From contig JAGGVC010000034.1 in the NCBI GenBank assembly GCA_021158185.1, positions 1 through 58,680 on the forward strand: a stretch of 58,680 bases of DNA, in the 5' to 3' direction. The notes beneath the pieces are model-generated. The model had not been told where the DNA came from and did not search any database. It saw nothing but the letters and a program-made list of their open reading frames with translations. Positions 21,548-29,927 of this stretch are shown one piece after another. The position numbers and the translations under genes are program-made. This stretch comes from a bacterium. GTDB taxonomy: Bacteria > 4484-113 > JAGGVC01. Position 1 is the stretch's first letter. Each line of letters starts with the position of its first letter.

Positions 21548-22921
21548 CTACTCATCCCCGTATCTTTCGGGCCAGAGTTTTTTCAGGCGTTCGGCGAGTT
21601 TTTCCTCGAAGCCGCGGCCTGTCGGCCTGTAGAACACTTCGCCGTCTATTTCCTCCGGCAGATAACGCTGGCGTGAGAAGCCAGTTTCATGCTCGTGCTG
21701 ATAATCGTAGCCCTTGCCGTAGCCCAGCTCCTTCATCAGCCTCGTTGGCGCGTTCCTGATGTGGAGCGGCACGGGGAGACTGCCCGTCTTTTCAATCAGC
21801 TTCGTTACTGCGCCTACAGCCTCGTAGATTCGGTTCGACTTCGGCGCGCACGCGAGGTACACCACAAGCTCTACGAGATGCACGTTGCATTCTGGAAGTC
21901 CGATGAACTCAACGGCGTTCTTCACGCTCGACGCGAGTATAAGTGCATACGGATCGGCAAGCCCGATGTCCTCACCGGCCATCCGCATAAGCCTGCGCGC
22001 GAGGTATTTCGGGTCTTCGCCGCCCGCGATCATCCGCATAAGCCAGTAAAGCGCGCCGTCGGGGTCGCTCCCGCGCACGGCCTTGTGAAGCGCGGAAATC
22101 TGGTCGAAGTGCTCCTCACCCGCCTTGTCGTAACGGACAGCCTTTTCCTGAAGCGCCTCCTTCAGAAGTGCCTCTGTGAGCGCAATCGCCACCTGCGAGC
22201 CGGATTCTGAAGCATCGGCTGCGTTTGATTCGCCATCCTCAGATGTGGATGCATCCCTGGCAGTGTGGCGCGACAGGAAGATTTCCACTGCAAGCTCAAG
22301 TGTGCCAAGCGCAAACCGCGCGTCGCCATCCGAGATGCGCGCGACGCGCGCGAGATCATCGTCCGTCACCTCGATATTCAGGTTGCCGAGTCCTCTTTCG
22401 TTATCAATGACGGCGCGCTTGAGGAGCACTGTAATGGCATCGGCATCGAGCGACTTGAGCACGAGAACCTTGCATCTGGAAAGAAGCGGTCCGATGACCT
22501 CGAAGCTCGGATTCTCGGTCGTCGCACCGATGAGAGTGATCGTGCCGGACTCGACGTGGGGCAGGAACGCGTCCTGCTGGAGCTTGTTGAACCGGTGGAT
22601 CTCGTCTATGAAGAGGATCGTGGCCTGGCGGAACATTTTCCTGGTTTCCTTCGCCTGCGCGATGACTGCTTTGACATCCTTCACACCGCTCGATACGGCG
22701 GACAACGTGATGAATTGCGCGCCTGTCGATTCGGCGATGACATGCGCTAGTGAGGTTTTGCCGCAGCCTGGAGGGCCCCAGATTATGAGCGAAGGGATAC
22801 GGTCACCCTCGATCAGGTTGCGCAGGAATCGCCCTGGGCCGACGAGATGATCCTGGCCAACGAACTCGTCGAGCGTCTTCGGACGCATCCTGTCCGCAAG
22901 AGGTGCATGATCGCGTTCCAC
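21548..22921 (-). CDS. rarA: Replication-associated recombination protein A (RarA/MgsA AAA+ ATPase)
   Basis: A 457-aa clamp-loader-like AAA+ protein acting at stalled forks. Residues 1-25 (LADRMRPKTLDEFVGQDHLVG) lead to Walker A (IIWGPPGCGKTSLAH), Walker B (ILFIDEIHRFNKLQQD), sensor 1 (ITLIGATTENPSFEV) and the C-terminal tetramerisation region (GYKGYDY-like GYGKGYDYQHEHE). A Ser/Ala/Glu-rich insertion of about 30 residues near 230-260 (ARDASTSEDGESNAADASES) is absent from typical RarA and is probably disordered. GTG start, with TATAAT ending 6 bases upstream. Confidence 0.95.
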   Translation of the reverse strand: MERDHAPLADRMRPKTLDEFVGQDHLVGPGRFLRNLIEGDRIPSLIIWGPPGCGKTSLAHVIAESTGAQFITLSAVSSGVKDVKAVIAQAKETRKMFRQATILFIDEIHRFNKLQQDAFLPHVESGTITLIGATTENPSFEVIGPLLSRCKVLVLKSLDADAITVLLKRAVIDNERGLGNLNIEVTDDDLARVARISDGDARFALGTLELAVEIFLSRHTARDASTSEDGESNAADASESGSQVAIALTEALLKEALQEKAVRYDKAGEEHFDQISALHKAVRGSDPDGALYWLMRMIAGGEDPKYLARRLMRMAGEDIGLADPYALILASSVKNAVEFIGLPECNVHLVELVVYLACAPKSNRIYEAVGAVTKLIEKTGSLPVPLHIRNAPTRLMKELGYGKGYDYQHEHETGFSRQRYLPEEIDGEVFYRPTGRGFEEKLAERLKKLWPERYGDE

Positions 22922-22927
22922 GTCTCC

Positions 22928-22933
22928 ATTATA
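22928..22933 (-). promoter_or_regulatory. -10 box of a leaderless rarA promoter
   Basis: On the minus strand TATAAT ends exactly 6 bases before the GTG at 22921. The 6 bases (GGAGAC) include GGAG but lie too close to be a normal ribosome site. Confidence 0.6.
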
Positions 22934-23022
22934 GGCGATTGTCCCGCGCCATCCTGCAATACGTGAGTGTGCGAAGTGATTCGCCGGCGAGTGATCGGTT
23001 TACAGGGAAACGTATAGCTCCG

Positions 23023-23928
23023 CTAGAACGCCTGTCTTGATTCTTGAAGAACTCCCTTTACCGTGAGCATTTCTCTGAGTTTTCTCTTGAGGTCGGCCTG
23101 CATCGCCGTCATCGGAAGCCTGAATTCCTCATTGCACAGTCCGAGCATCGCGCACGCGGTTTTCACAGGAATCGGATTCGTTGTTGTAAAAAGTGCGTCG
23201 AAAAGCGGCATAAGCTTCTCGTGAATCTCCAAAGCGTTCTCTGTTTTCCCGCCCTTTGTAAGCTCGATCATTCTCTTGATTTCATCACCGACGAGGTGGC
23301 TGGCAACGCTCACAACGCCCACCGCCCCCCGCTTCACCATTTCCATTGTAAGCGGGTCGTCGCCTGAATAAACTGCGAAACCGTCCCTGCAGTTCTTTTT
23401 GTACCAGTCGACCATTTCAGGATCGCCGCCAGCTTCCTTGATCGCGACGATGTTCTTGTGACTGGAAAGCTCGGCGACGGCTTCCGGCAAAATCCTTGCG
23501 CCCGTTCTTCCCGGTACGTTATAGAGAAGAACGGGAAGGCCGACATCTGCAATCGCCGTGAAGTGCGCTATCTGACCGTCGAAGTTGGGCTTGTTGTAGT
23601 AAGGCATCACGGCCATCACTCCGTCAACATCCAACACCATTGCATCACGCGTTGCCGCGACGCTTTGCGCCGTGTTGTTCGTCCCAGTGTTGGCCACGAT
23701 CGCTGTCCCTTGAGGTGCATTTCTTTTATAGTGGCGAAAAAGCTTCTGCTTCTCCTCTCTCGTCACGGTCGGGCCTTCGCCGGTTGTTCCGCACACGACG
23801 ATTCCATCCGTATGCCGCGGGCAGAGGTGATTGATGAGCTTGTCAACGCATCTGAAGTCGACGGAATCAGCACCCTCCGAAAAGGGCGTTACAACGGCTG
23901 TAAGTACAGATCCAAATGGCGCGTTCAT
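23023..23928 (-). CDS. dapA: 4-hydroxy-tetrahydrodipicolinate synthase
   Basis: A 301-aa aldolase-family enzyme that condenses pyruvate with aspartate semialdehyde, the first lysine/diaminopimelate-specific step. Visible features are GTTGEGPTVTREEK near residue 50, the tyrosine/proline segment LLYNVPGRTGARI and the Schiff-base lysine in NIVAIKEAGGDPEMV. The length is typical. AGGAGG precedes the ATG. It is the last gene of a dapB-asd-dapA operon, with 23 bases after asd. Confidence 0.96.
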   Translation of the reverse strand: MNAPFGSVLTAVVTPFSEGADSVDFRCVDKLINHLCPRHTDGIVVCGTTGEGPTVTREEKQKLFRHYKRNAPQGTAIVANTGTNNTAQSVAATRDAMVLDVDGVMAVMPYYNKPNFDGQIAHFTAIADVGLPVLLYNVPGRTGARILPEAVAELSSHKNIVAIKEAGGDPEMVDWYKKNCRDGFAVYSGDDPLTMEMVKRGAVGVVSVASHLVGDEIKRMIELTKGGKTENALEIHEKLMPLFDALFTTTNPIPVKTACAMLGLCNEEFRLPMTAMQADLKRKLREMLTVKGVLQESRQAF

Positions 23929-23951
23929 CTTTTTTCCTCCTGAAATCGTCT

Positions 23952-24980
23952 CTAATCGCCAGCATCCTTGCCTGATGCAAGCTCGTTTATTCTTGCCGCG
24001 ATGCGAAGCGCGTTTAATGCTGCACCGATACGTAGATTGTTCGCGCAGCAGAAAAACGAATACTCGCGTCCTTCCACGTCGACCGGCCTGAGCCTGCCGA
24101 CTTGCACGAGATCGTAATCCGGGCGGCTCGCGGACACCGGCGTGGGATAAACTTCGGGGTCGTTCGGCAGATAATCTATGGCATAACCAGCTTTCAATGC
24201 ATCCTCAACAGCATTAAGCTTTGTCGGTTCACGTAGTTTAGCGAACACCGAAATGCTGTGTCCGACAAAAGCATCTATGCGCGCCGCCGTGACGCAAACA
24301 TCCAGATTTTGCAGGCCGAGGATTTTCGGAAGCTCAAGCATGATCTTGCGCTCCTCGCCCGCAAAGCCGTTGTTATCGAGCGAGCCGATCTGCGGAAGAA
24401 TGTTGTGCGCCGAACCAGATGCACGAAGCTCGCTCGTATCGTACGTTGGATAAAAAATGTCCAGCTCTTCCTTGAGGCTGGATATCGCGTCCCGCCCAGC
24501 ACCGCTTATCGCCTGGTACGTGCTCGCAATAATCCGTTTGATCCCGAATGCATCGAATAGCGGTTTTACTGCCAGCGCGAGCTGAATCGTCGTGCAGTTG
24601 GGATTTGCCGCGAGCCTGTCCGATTGCTTGATTTCATCGTCGTTCACACCGCAAACAACGAGCGGCACGTCTTCGGAAAGTCTGAAAGCGTTCGACTTGT
24701 CCACGATTCGGATTTGTGGATATTCGGAAAGGAGCTTTGGAATCCACTTCGCGCTAAGGTCGTCTCCCACAGAAAAGCTCGCAATATCAACGCCCTCGAA
24801 GCTCTCAAGGGCAAGCGGTTTGCACGGCCAATTTCGCCCGAAACATTCGATCTCCCTTCCTACCGACTCGTCGCTGGCAATGGGCACAATGGCATCGCAG
24901 CCTGGAAGATAATCTGCTTCGAGCATGTCAATCAGCTCCGCTCCGACAAGGCCTGTTGCGCCAACGATTGCAAGCTTCAT
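23952..24980 (-). CDS. asd: Aspartate-semialdehyde dehydrogenase
   Basis: A 342-aa NADPH-dependent enzyme making aspartate semialdehyde from aspartyl phosphate. The N-terminal MKLAIVGATGLVGAELIDML is the nucleotide-binding loop. The active-site cysteine is in LAANPNCTTIQLALA, and SAPHNILPQI-like residues (SGSAHNILPQIG) follow. The true start is the ATG at 24980, 1 base after the dapB stop. The 28 extra track residues are dapB read in another frame. The ribosome site GGAAGGAAA lies within the dapB end, so translation is coupled. Confidence 0.95.
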   Translation of the reverse strand: MKLAIVGATGLVGAELIDMLEADYLPGCDAIVPIASDESVGREIECFGRNWPCKPLALESFEGVDIASFSVGDDLSAKWIPKLLSEYPQIRIVDKSNAFRLSEDVPLVVCGVNDDEIKQSDRLAANPNCTTIQLALAVKPLFDAFGIKRIIASTYQAISGAGRDAISSLKEELDIFYPTYDTSELRASGSAHNILPQIGSLDNNGFAGEERKIMLELPKILGLQNLDVCVTAARIDAFVGHSISVFAKLREPTKLNAVEDALKAGYAIDYLPNDPEVYPTPVSASRPDYDLVQVGRLRPVDVEGREYSFFCCANNLRIGAALNALRIAARINELASGKDAGD

Positions 24981-24981
24981 A

Positions 24982-25797
24982 TCAGTTTCCTTCCGCGAAC
25001 CTGAGCACCTGGTCAAGGCCGATGATAAGACCCGGATATGCAGCCGCGGCAAATTTAATCGCAAGGATCACGCCCGGCATGAAACACTCCCTGCTGATCG
25101 AACGATGCGTAATCTCCAAGGTTTCGCCCTGACCACCGAATATAACATTCTGCTCCGCGAGGATGCCGGGAAGACGGACGCTATGCACGTGAACTTCGTC
25201 GAGCGTTCCCCCGCGGACATGCGCCAGCGATTCGCGCTCCGTTTCAGCTTCTGCCAGTCTTGGATTAGCTGCAACCATCTCACTCACCGTAAAAATCGCT
25301 GTACCGCTCGGTGCATCCTTCTTCCCCGAATGATGCCGTTCAATTACCTCTACTGTACCGAAGAAAGGTGCTGTTCGCCGAGCAATGTCTATCATTAGGT
25401 TTGCGCCGATGGAGAAGTTTGGAACAATCAGGCAGCAGACACCTGCTTCCTCCGCAAGCTTCTCAAAGACATCGATCGAATCATTCGGAATGCCGGTTGC
25501 ACCGATAACGACGGGAATCTTCGCCTTGAGAACAAATGGAATATTCTCGACGACCGCTGCTCCCACGCTAACATCGACAACAACATCGGGAGCTTCGGCA
25601 AGAAAGCGCTCGATGTCGTCGGTGATGGCTATGCCGAGTTCACCTGCTCCCGCAAGCGTTCCCCAGTCCTTGCCTGCATTGGCAGTATCGAGGGCTGCAT
25701 GCGGCTGAAGTTCGTTGGCTGCAACAAGTGCACGACAGATTTCAAGCCCCATCCTGCCTGCAGCTCCAATCACGCCAACGGTAATGGAATCATTCAT
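24982..25797 (-). CDS. dapB: 4-hydroxy-tetrahydrodipicolinate reductase
   Basis: A 271-aa enzyme reducing the DapA product on the way to diaminopimelate and lysine. The Rossmann loop is VGVIGAAGRMGLEICRAL. The signature HHSGKKDAPSGTA, with the catalytic His pair and Lys, lies near residue 160. IVPNFSIGANLM is also conserved. First gene of the dapB-asd-dapA operon. AGGTGA lies 7 bases before the ATG and a TAATAT 11 bases before the start could be the -10. Confidence 0.96.
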   Translation of the reverse strand: MNDSITVGVIGAAGRMGLEICRALVAANELQPHAALDTANAGKDWGTLAGAGELGIAITDDIERFLAEAPDVVVDVSVGAAVVENIPFVLKAKIPVVIGATGIPNDSIDVFEKLAEEAGVCCLIVPNFSIGANLMIDIARRTAPFFGTVEVIERHHSGKKDAPSGTAIFTVSEMVAANPRLAEAETERESLAHVRGGTLDEVHVHSVRLPGILAEQNVIFGGQGETLEITHRSISRECFMPGVILAIKFAAAAYPGLIIGLDQVLRFAEGN

Positions 25798-25959
25798 AAG
25801 TTCACCTGATATTAGCTTGAATACAAGCTACCAATTATTCGGAATTCACGCCATTTGCACCCAACAATCATCTTACACCGCCAGCACCGGGTCTCGATTA
25901 TTGTATCAAACGGCCTACTACGGATCTCAGAAACCGTCCGGTGTATCAGTCAAGGTACA

Positions 25960-26688
25960 TTATTCTGCATCGTCAGGTTGCGAATCGTCATCGGAACTGG
26001 GAAAATCATCAAGAAACTGTGCATCGGGTACTTCGCCCTTTCTAGCCCTCATTTCCTCGGGCAGAAGGCGCTGAATATCAAGCATGATTTCGGCAGTTAT
26101 TTCATCCAGCCTTGAACGGGGAATCGCTTCGCCATTAGAATCTCCTTTTTCAAAAACTCTCGGCTTTCCATACGTTACCGTAACTCTTCCAGGGCGCGGC
26201 ACCTTCATTCCTCTATGAAACGCCTTATGTGTTCCTGTAATTCCAACCGGAACAACTGGACAGCCGGTTTTGAGCGCAAGCACCGAAATTCCGCTTCGTC
26301 CGCGCATTACGCGACCGGTTGCCGATCTCGTGCCTTCCGGAAATATAATTACCGTGCCGCCCTCTTCCAGACACTTCTGCGCTACAATGAGAGCCTTTCG
26401 CCCGCCGCCGCCTCTTTCAACTCCGATCTGTCCGACCAAGCGCAAAAACCAGCCTGGGATGGGCATCCTGAAAAGCTCTGCTTTTGCGATGAATGAAACG
26501 GGCTGCGGTACTCCGATACCTACAATCGGTGGATCGAGGTGGCTCGCATGGTTTGAAGCGAGGATCAGCGGACCTTCCCGCGGGATATTTTCGACGCCGA
26601 AATACCTTACTCGCCAAAATAGCTTCGCTCCAAGCCAAATGCATCCGCATGCCAGTCTGTAAACGAAAAGTCCAAACGGAGTAAGCAC
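25960..26688 (-). CDS. plsC: 1-acylglycerol-3-phosphate O-acyltransferase (PlsC family)
   Basis: A 242-aa membrane-associated acyltransferase making phosphatidic acid. It has the HX4D catalytic motif NHASHLDPPIVG (about 46), the second block FIAKAELFRMPIPGW and the FPEGTRSATG motif (about 115). The C-terminal 40 residues are Asp/Glu-rich (SSDDDSQPDDAE) and probably unstructured. GTG start with a good upstream promoter and no ribosome site. Plausibly supplies phospholipid precursors for CdsA, encoded 13 kb to the right. Confidence 0.92.
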   Translation of the reverse strand: MLTPFGLFVYRLACGCIWLGAKLFWRVRYFGVENIPREGPLILASNHASHLDPPIVGIGVPQPVSFIAKAELFRMPIPGWFLRLVGQIGVERGGGGRKALIVAQKCLEEGGTVIIFPEGTRSATGRVMRGRSGISVLALKTGCPVVPVGITGTHKAFHRGMKVPRPGRVTVTYGKPRVFEKGDSNGEAIPRSRLDEITAEIMLDIQRLLPEEMRARKGEVPDAQFLDDFPSSDDDSQPDDAE

Positions 26689-26694
26689 AACTGA

Positions 26695-26723
26695 ATTATA
26701 TTACTGCTTTCTCTTATCGGCAA
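26695..26723 (-). promoter_or_regulatory. Leaderless plsC promoter with both boxes
   Basis: On the minus strand TTGCCG (26718-26723), a 17-base spacer, TATAAT (26695-26700), then 6 bases to GTG at 26688. This is the clearest complete example in the window of the leaderless layout. Confidence 0.68.
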
Positions 26724-26805
26724 GGAATACGGATTGTGTCGGGCGATGCATCATCGGCCGCTCGAGCGATTTCGGTAAAGGGGCAGGTGATCCGAGTTCA
26801 TTCGA

Positions 26806-26832
26806 GAAAAAAGGGGAGCCTTTCGGCTCCCC
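26806..26832 (-). terminator. Rho-independent terminator after the large lipoprotein gene
   Basis: On the minus strand GGGGAGCC-GAAA-GGCTCCCC, a perfect 8-bp GC-rich stem with a GAAA tetraloop, is followed by TTTTTT. It lies 40 bases past the stop at 26873. Confidence 0.9.
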
Positions 26833-26872
26833 AATTCATTCTGCACGGCATGTCAGCCGGGGGGGCACTCGG

Positions 26873-29677
26873 TCAGAAATCGACCATTTCATATTCCAGG
26901 ATGAATTCGGCCACGAAATGTACTGTACCGTCTTCACCCGATATCCTTTTGCCTTCGACAAGTACGTAATCCTGCGGCTGAATTCCTGATTCAGACACGA
27001 TCTGTGTTCTGTTGGTTATTTCGAATCTGTACTCCGGAACGCCCGCCATATCACCGCCATCATACTGAGGTGCGATGAGGATGTAGTCGTTTTCAACATA
27101 CTGCATCACAAGTCCTTCAACCGTGATGAACTCATCGGGGGGCGGTGGAGGCACAACCTGATGAACGAACATAACAGCTGCGATCAGATGACCGTCTTCA
27201 TCGAGTAACGGCAAGCCGTCGCTGCCGATCCGGAATATCGCCTCAGCATCGAGCAGACAATCAATTACCGCCATCTCCATCAAGCTGCCGATACCGATCA
27301 GGTCGGTCATCGGATCCACGCGCACGGTTACATAATCCACACCTGGCGGCATGCCCGGATCGCTGGGATCTCCGTTGCCGGGGCCGTTCGGGTCGTCAGG
27401 ATCCGTCCATCCGCCTTCCGGCCCGCCTATTCCGTAGCGATACGGTTCAATCTTTACAATACCGTTGTTCTGCTCCAAGTCCTCATAGACGATGACATCG
27501 CGCACCTGCCCGTAAACAGATGCGGGGGGAGGTGGCGGTGGAGGAGGTGGAGGAGCAACAAATACCATCAGAAGATCTGCAATCGGAAATCCGTGATCAT
27601 CGAGAATCACATTGCCGTTCTCTCCAACCTTGAATACAGCGTGCGCCTCAGCACCTATATCGATGTCATAGAGGCTTGCCACACCTTCGAGAACCGTCTC
27701 CGGTACTACACGAACAGGCCTTGGTTCAGCATCATCGGGTGGATTGGTAGGATCGTTGGGCTCCCCAGGCTGCGGCGAATTTGGCTGAATAACTACAACG
27801 CCGTTATTGCCCTGCGAACCGCCCGGATTGTCGCCGAAGATTTCAACGTTCCTGACGATTCCGAAAATACCGGGCGGAGGAGGAATTGGACGCATCACGT
27901 TAAAAACTGCTGCAACCGGATTACCCTCATCATCGCGGACAAGTGTTCCATCGGGCGAAATCATCATTTCGCTCCAGATGTTGTCGCGAATTACGATTTC
28001 ATCGTAGCTGTCAACTCCGCCAAGCCTTGTAACGGGAACAATCTTGATCCATGTGAATATAGGCTCAGGTCTGTCGGGGTCGTCCGGCCAATCCGGAGGG
28101 ATATCGCCTGGATAGTCGTTTCCAGGATAATCCTCGCCATCGCCATCGCCGAAGAATCCGTCACCGCGATCCGATCCGTCATCGCACATCGGCCACCTAT
28201 CGCCGGGATCCTCCGGACCTCCATATGGCGGACGATCGTTGAAGCCTGGTCCGTCCAAAATATCATCCCAGAAACCGAGCACGCCTACGAGATGATTCGC
28301 CGGACGCAAGTCAACAACTTCCCCGTGGAAAGTGAATCCGAATGGCGGTGGAGGTGGCGGTGGTGGAGGTGGCGATGGAACTGCGATGAGCAGTTTGGCA
28401 ACTAGCCGTTCCGTTGTAGCGTCGCCGAGCCTGCCGAAAAGCGATGCCCGCATTCCTTCGTGGAGCTCTCCGAGATGCTCGATGCCTGCAAGAATGGTCT
28501 CCTGATTAACGCTTACCCAAAATTCACCGAACTTGAAATCAGGCATTTCGTTATCAGAAGTAACGGTGATCAGAACGCCTTTTATCAACAGGTCGGCACC
28601 GAAGGGAGGCCAAATTTCACGCGGATCAAGCTCTATTTTTTTGATAACGCCGTCAAGCGCAAAGAAACCGCTTCCTTCGGGCGGGGGGACAAGTCTCTGC
28701 ACAAACTGCGCCTGAAGAACGTTGTCTGTCAGACGCTTGCCTGCGGCGAGAAGCTTCATTCCAAGTTCGATATCTGCAAATGAATCGATGCCCTTATAGC
28801 GAGTGTCATCCAAAACATGAACGGGAAAAACTCCATGTTCTTCAAAAACGAGTCCGAAGATATAGATCATCCGAACTCCTTCGGCAAGATAGCTGTGGCG
28901 CTCGCTGTCAATCTCGATAACCTTGCCCTTCACTTCAATGCGGTTATTGAAATTATCCCCGTCGGGCGGACGTTCGTATCCATCAGGCAAAGGTGGCTCA
29001 CTACTACCTTCCAATCTCATATCGTTCTGCCAGCCGTCCCCGAAACCGTCGGTTCCTTCGAAGAATCCTTCGCCATCATCGAGCCAGCCGAAGTGATCGC
29101 CGGATTCACCGAACGGCATGTCAAGACCGTTTTCGCCGAAAACGCCGCTCTTGAAATTCCCGCCCTCAAAACCGCCTTGCAGCCTCAAGCCGTCGGGTAT
29201 ACCATCGTCATTTCCGTCATAGCCGGAAAGGTTGAGATGCATTGACCCCGCTCCCGACCCTTCGAGCTCGAATGGAAGCTCGGCATAGAGACGGTTTTGA
29301 GCGCTCTCCGTCGTTCGAAGTTCCACCTTGATTCTAAGGTTGGCGTTCTTCGAAACTTCTTCTGCGTTCACTTCAAACCAGCCGGTGTCGTTCGTTTCGG
29401 ACGCGGAAATAATGTTGTTGTCGGAAAGAAGCGCAACGCCTGCATTAGCAATCGGGGCAGCACTGCTCGACCGGGAGATTTCGCTTTCTCCCTGTACAAG
29501 GCCCGTATAAGTCAAAATACCACTGATCGCGATATCCTGATCCGAATCAGCGGGCGGCGGAGTTGTTCCGCCTGGGTTTGGATTCGGGATGATAGTGGAT
29601 GATCCTCCACCTCCACATGATACAGCGAACAATGCCGTCACGAAGATGATCAGCATCACTAAAAATAATTTTCTCAC
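26873..29677 (-). CDS. Large secreted lipoprotein with repeated DUF5666-like domains
   Basis: A 934-aa protein. The GTG at 29677 follows GGGAGGTATTGAC; the signal peptide is MRKLFLVMLIIFVTALFAVSCGGGG with a lipobox Cys. Residues 50-160 look like a carboxypeptidase-regulatory-type beta domain and an acidic DGNDDGIPDG calcium-type loop. Four or more repeated modules follow, each beginning like VKGKVIEIDSERHSYL and containing a ...VLDDTRYKGIDSF... strand, which resembles DUF5666 OB-type domains. The modules are separated by poly-proline linkers (SPPPPPPPPPPFGF). It is probably displayed on the cell surface or outer membrane. The last module resembles the C-terminus of the 393-aa lipoprotein across the regulator gene. 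Function unknown. Confidence 0.78.
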   Translation of the reverse strand: MRKLFLVMLIIFVTALFAVSCGGGGSSTIIPNPNPGGTTPPPADSDQDIAISGILTYTGLVQGESEISRSSSAAPIANAGVALLSDNNIISASETNDTGWFEVNAEEVSKNANLRIKVELRTTESAQNRLYAELPFELEGSGAGSMHLNLSGYDGNDDGIPDGLRLQGGFEGGNFKSGVFGENGLDMPFGESGDHFGWLDDGEGFFEGTDGFGDGWQNDMRLEGSSEPPLPDGYERPPDGDNFNNRIEVKGKVIEIDSERHSYLAEGVRMIYIFGLVFEEHGVFPVHVLDDTRYKGIDSFADIELGMKLLAAGKRLTDNVLQAQFVQRLVPPPEGSGFFALDGVIKKIELDPREIWPPFGADLLIKGVLITVTSDNEMPDFKFGEFWVSVNQETILAGIEHLGELHEGMRASLFGRLGDATTERLVAKLLIAVPSPPPPPPPPPPFGFTFHGEVVDLRPANHLVGVLGFWDDILDGPGFNDRPPYGGPEDPGDRWPMCDDGSDRGDGFFGDGDGEDYPGNDYPGDIPPDWPDDPDRPEPIFTWIKIVPVTRLGGVDSYDEIVIRDNIWSEMMISPDGTLVRDDEGNPVAAVFNVMRPIPPPPGIFGIVRNVEIFGDNPGGSQGNNGVVVIQPNSPQPGEPNDPTNPPDDAEPRPVRVVPETVLEGVASLYDIDIGAEAHAVFKVGENGNVILDDHGFPIADLLMVFVAPPPPPPPPPPASVYGQVRDVIVYEDLEQNNGIVKIEPYRYGIGGPEGGWTDPDDPNGPGNGDPSDPGMPPGVDYVTVRVDPMTDLIGIGSLMEMAVIDCLLDAEAIFRIGSDGLPLLDEDGHLIAAVMFVHQVVPPPPPDEFITVEGLVMQYVENDYILIAPQYDGGDMAGVPEYRFEITNRTQIVSESGIQPQDYVLVEGKRISGEDGTVHFVAEFILEYEMVDF

Positions 29678-29762
29678 GTCAATACCTCCCAAAAGGGTTG
29701 TGTCAGGTGAATTATTCCCTTTTCAGCTCAATTTGTCTACTCCCGATTGCCTACTTTTTTAA

Positions 29763-29864
29763 GGGTACCAATTTTTGCCTGCAAATAGATGCTCAAATTC
29801 AGCTGCAAACTCAAGTGCATATTCCATACGATCAGGCCAATTTGCACCTGAAAAATTGGTACCC
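29763..29864. promoter_or_regulatory. Widely spaced inverted repeat between lipoprotein and MocR genes
   Basis: The left arm GGGTACCAATTTTTGCCTG (29763-29781, continuing CAAA) and the right arm CCTGAAAAATTGGTACCC (29847-29864, preceded by TTTGCA) are near-perfect inverted copies. They are separated by about 55 bases holding further TGCAAA/TTTGCA words. The region lies between two divergent genes and probably binds the MocR-type regulator or a dimer of it. Confidence 0.55.
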
Positions 29865-29927
29865 CAAAGATTCGTACGTATTGGTAGTTTGCAGCATGCG
29901 TCCAAAGAGGTACTATATTAGCGGCAC

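Noticed and set aside
28330-28380. GGTGGAGGTGGCGGTGG-type simple repeats (also near 27525-27555) as DNA repeat elements
   Set aside because: They encode the poly-proline linkers of the large lipoprotein on the minus strand and need no other explanation.
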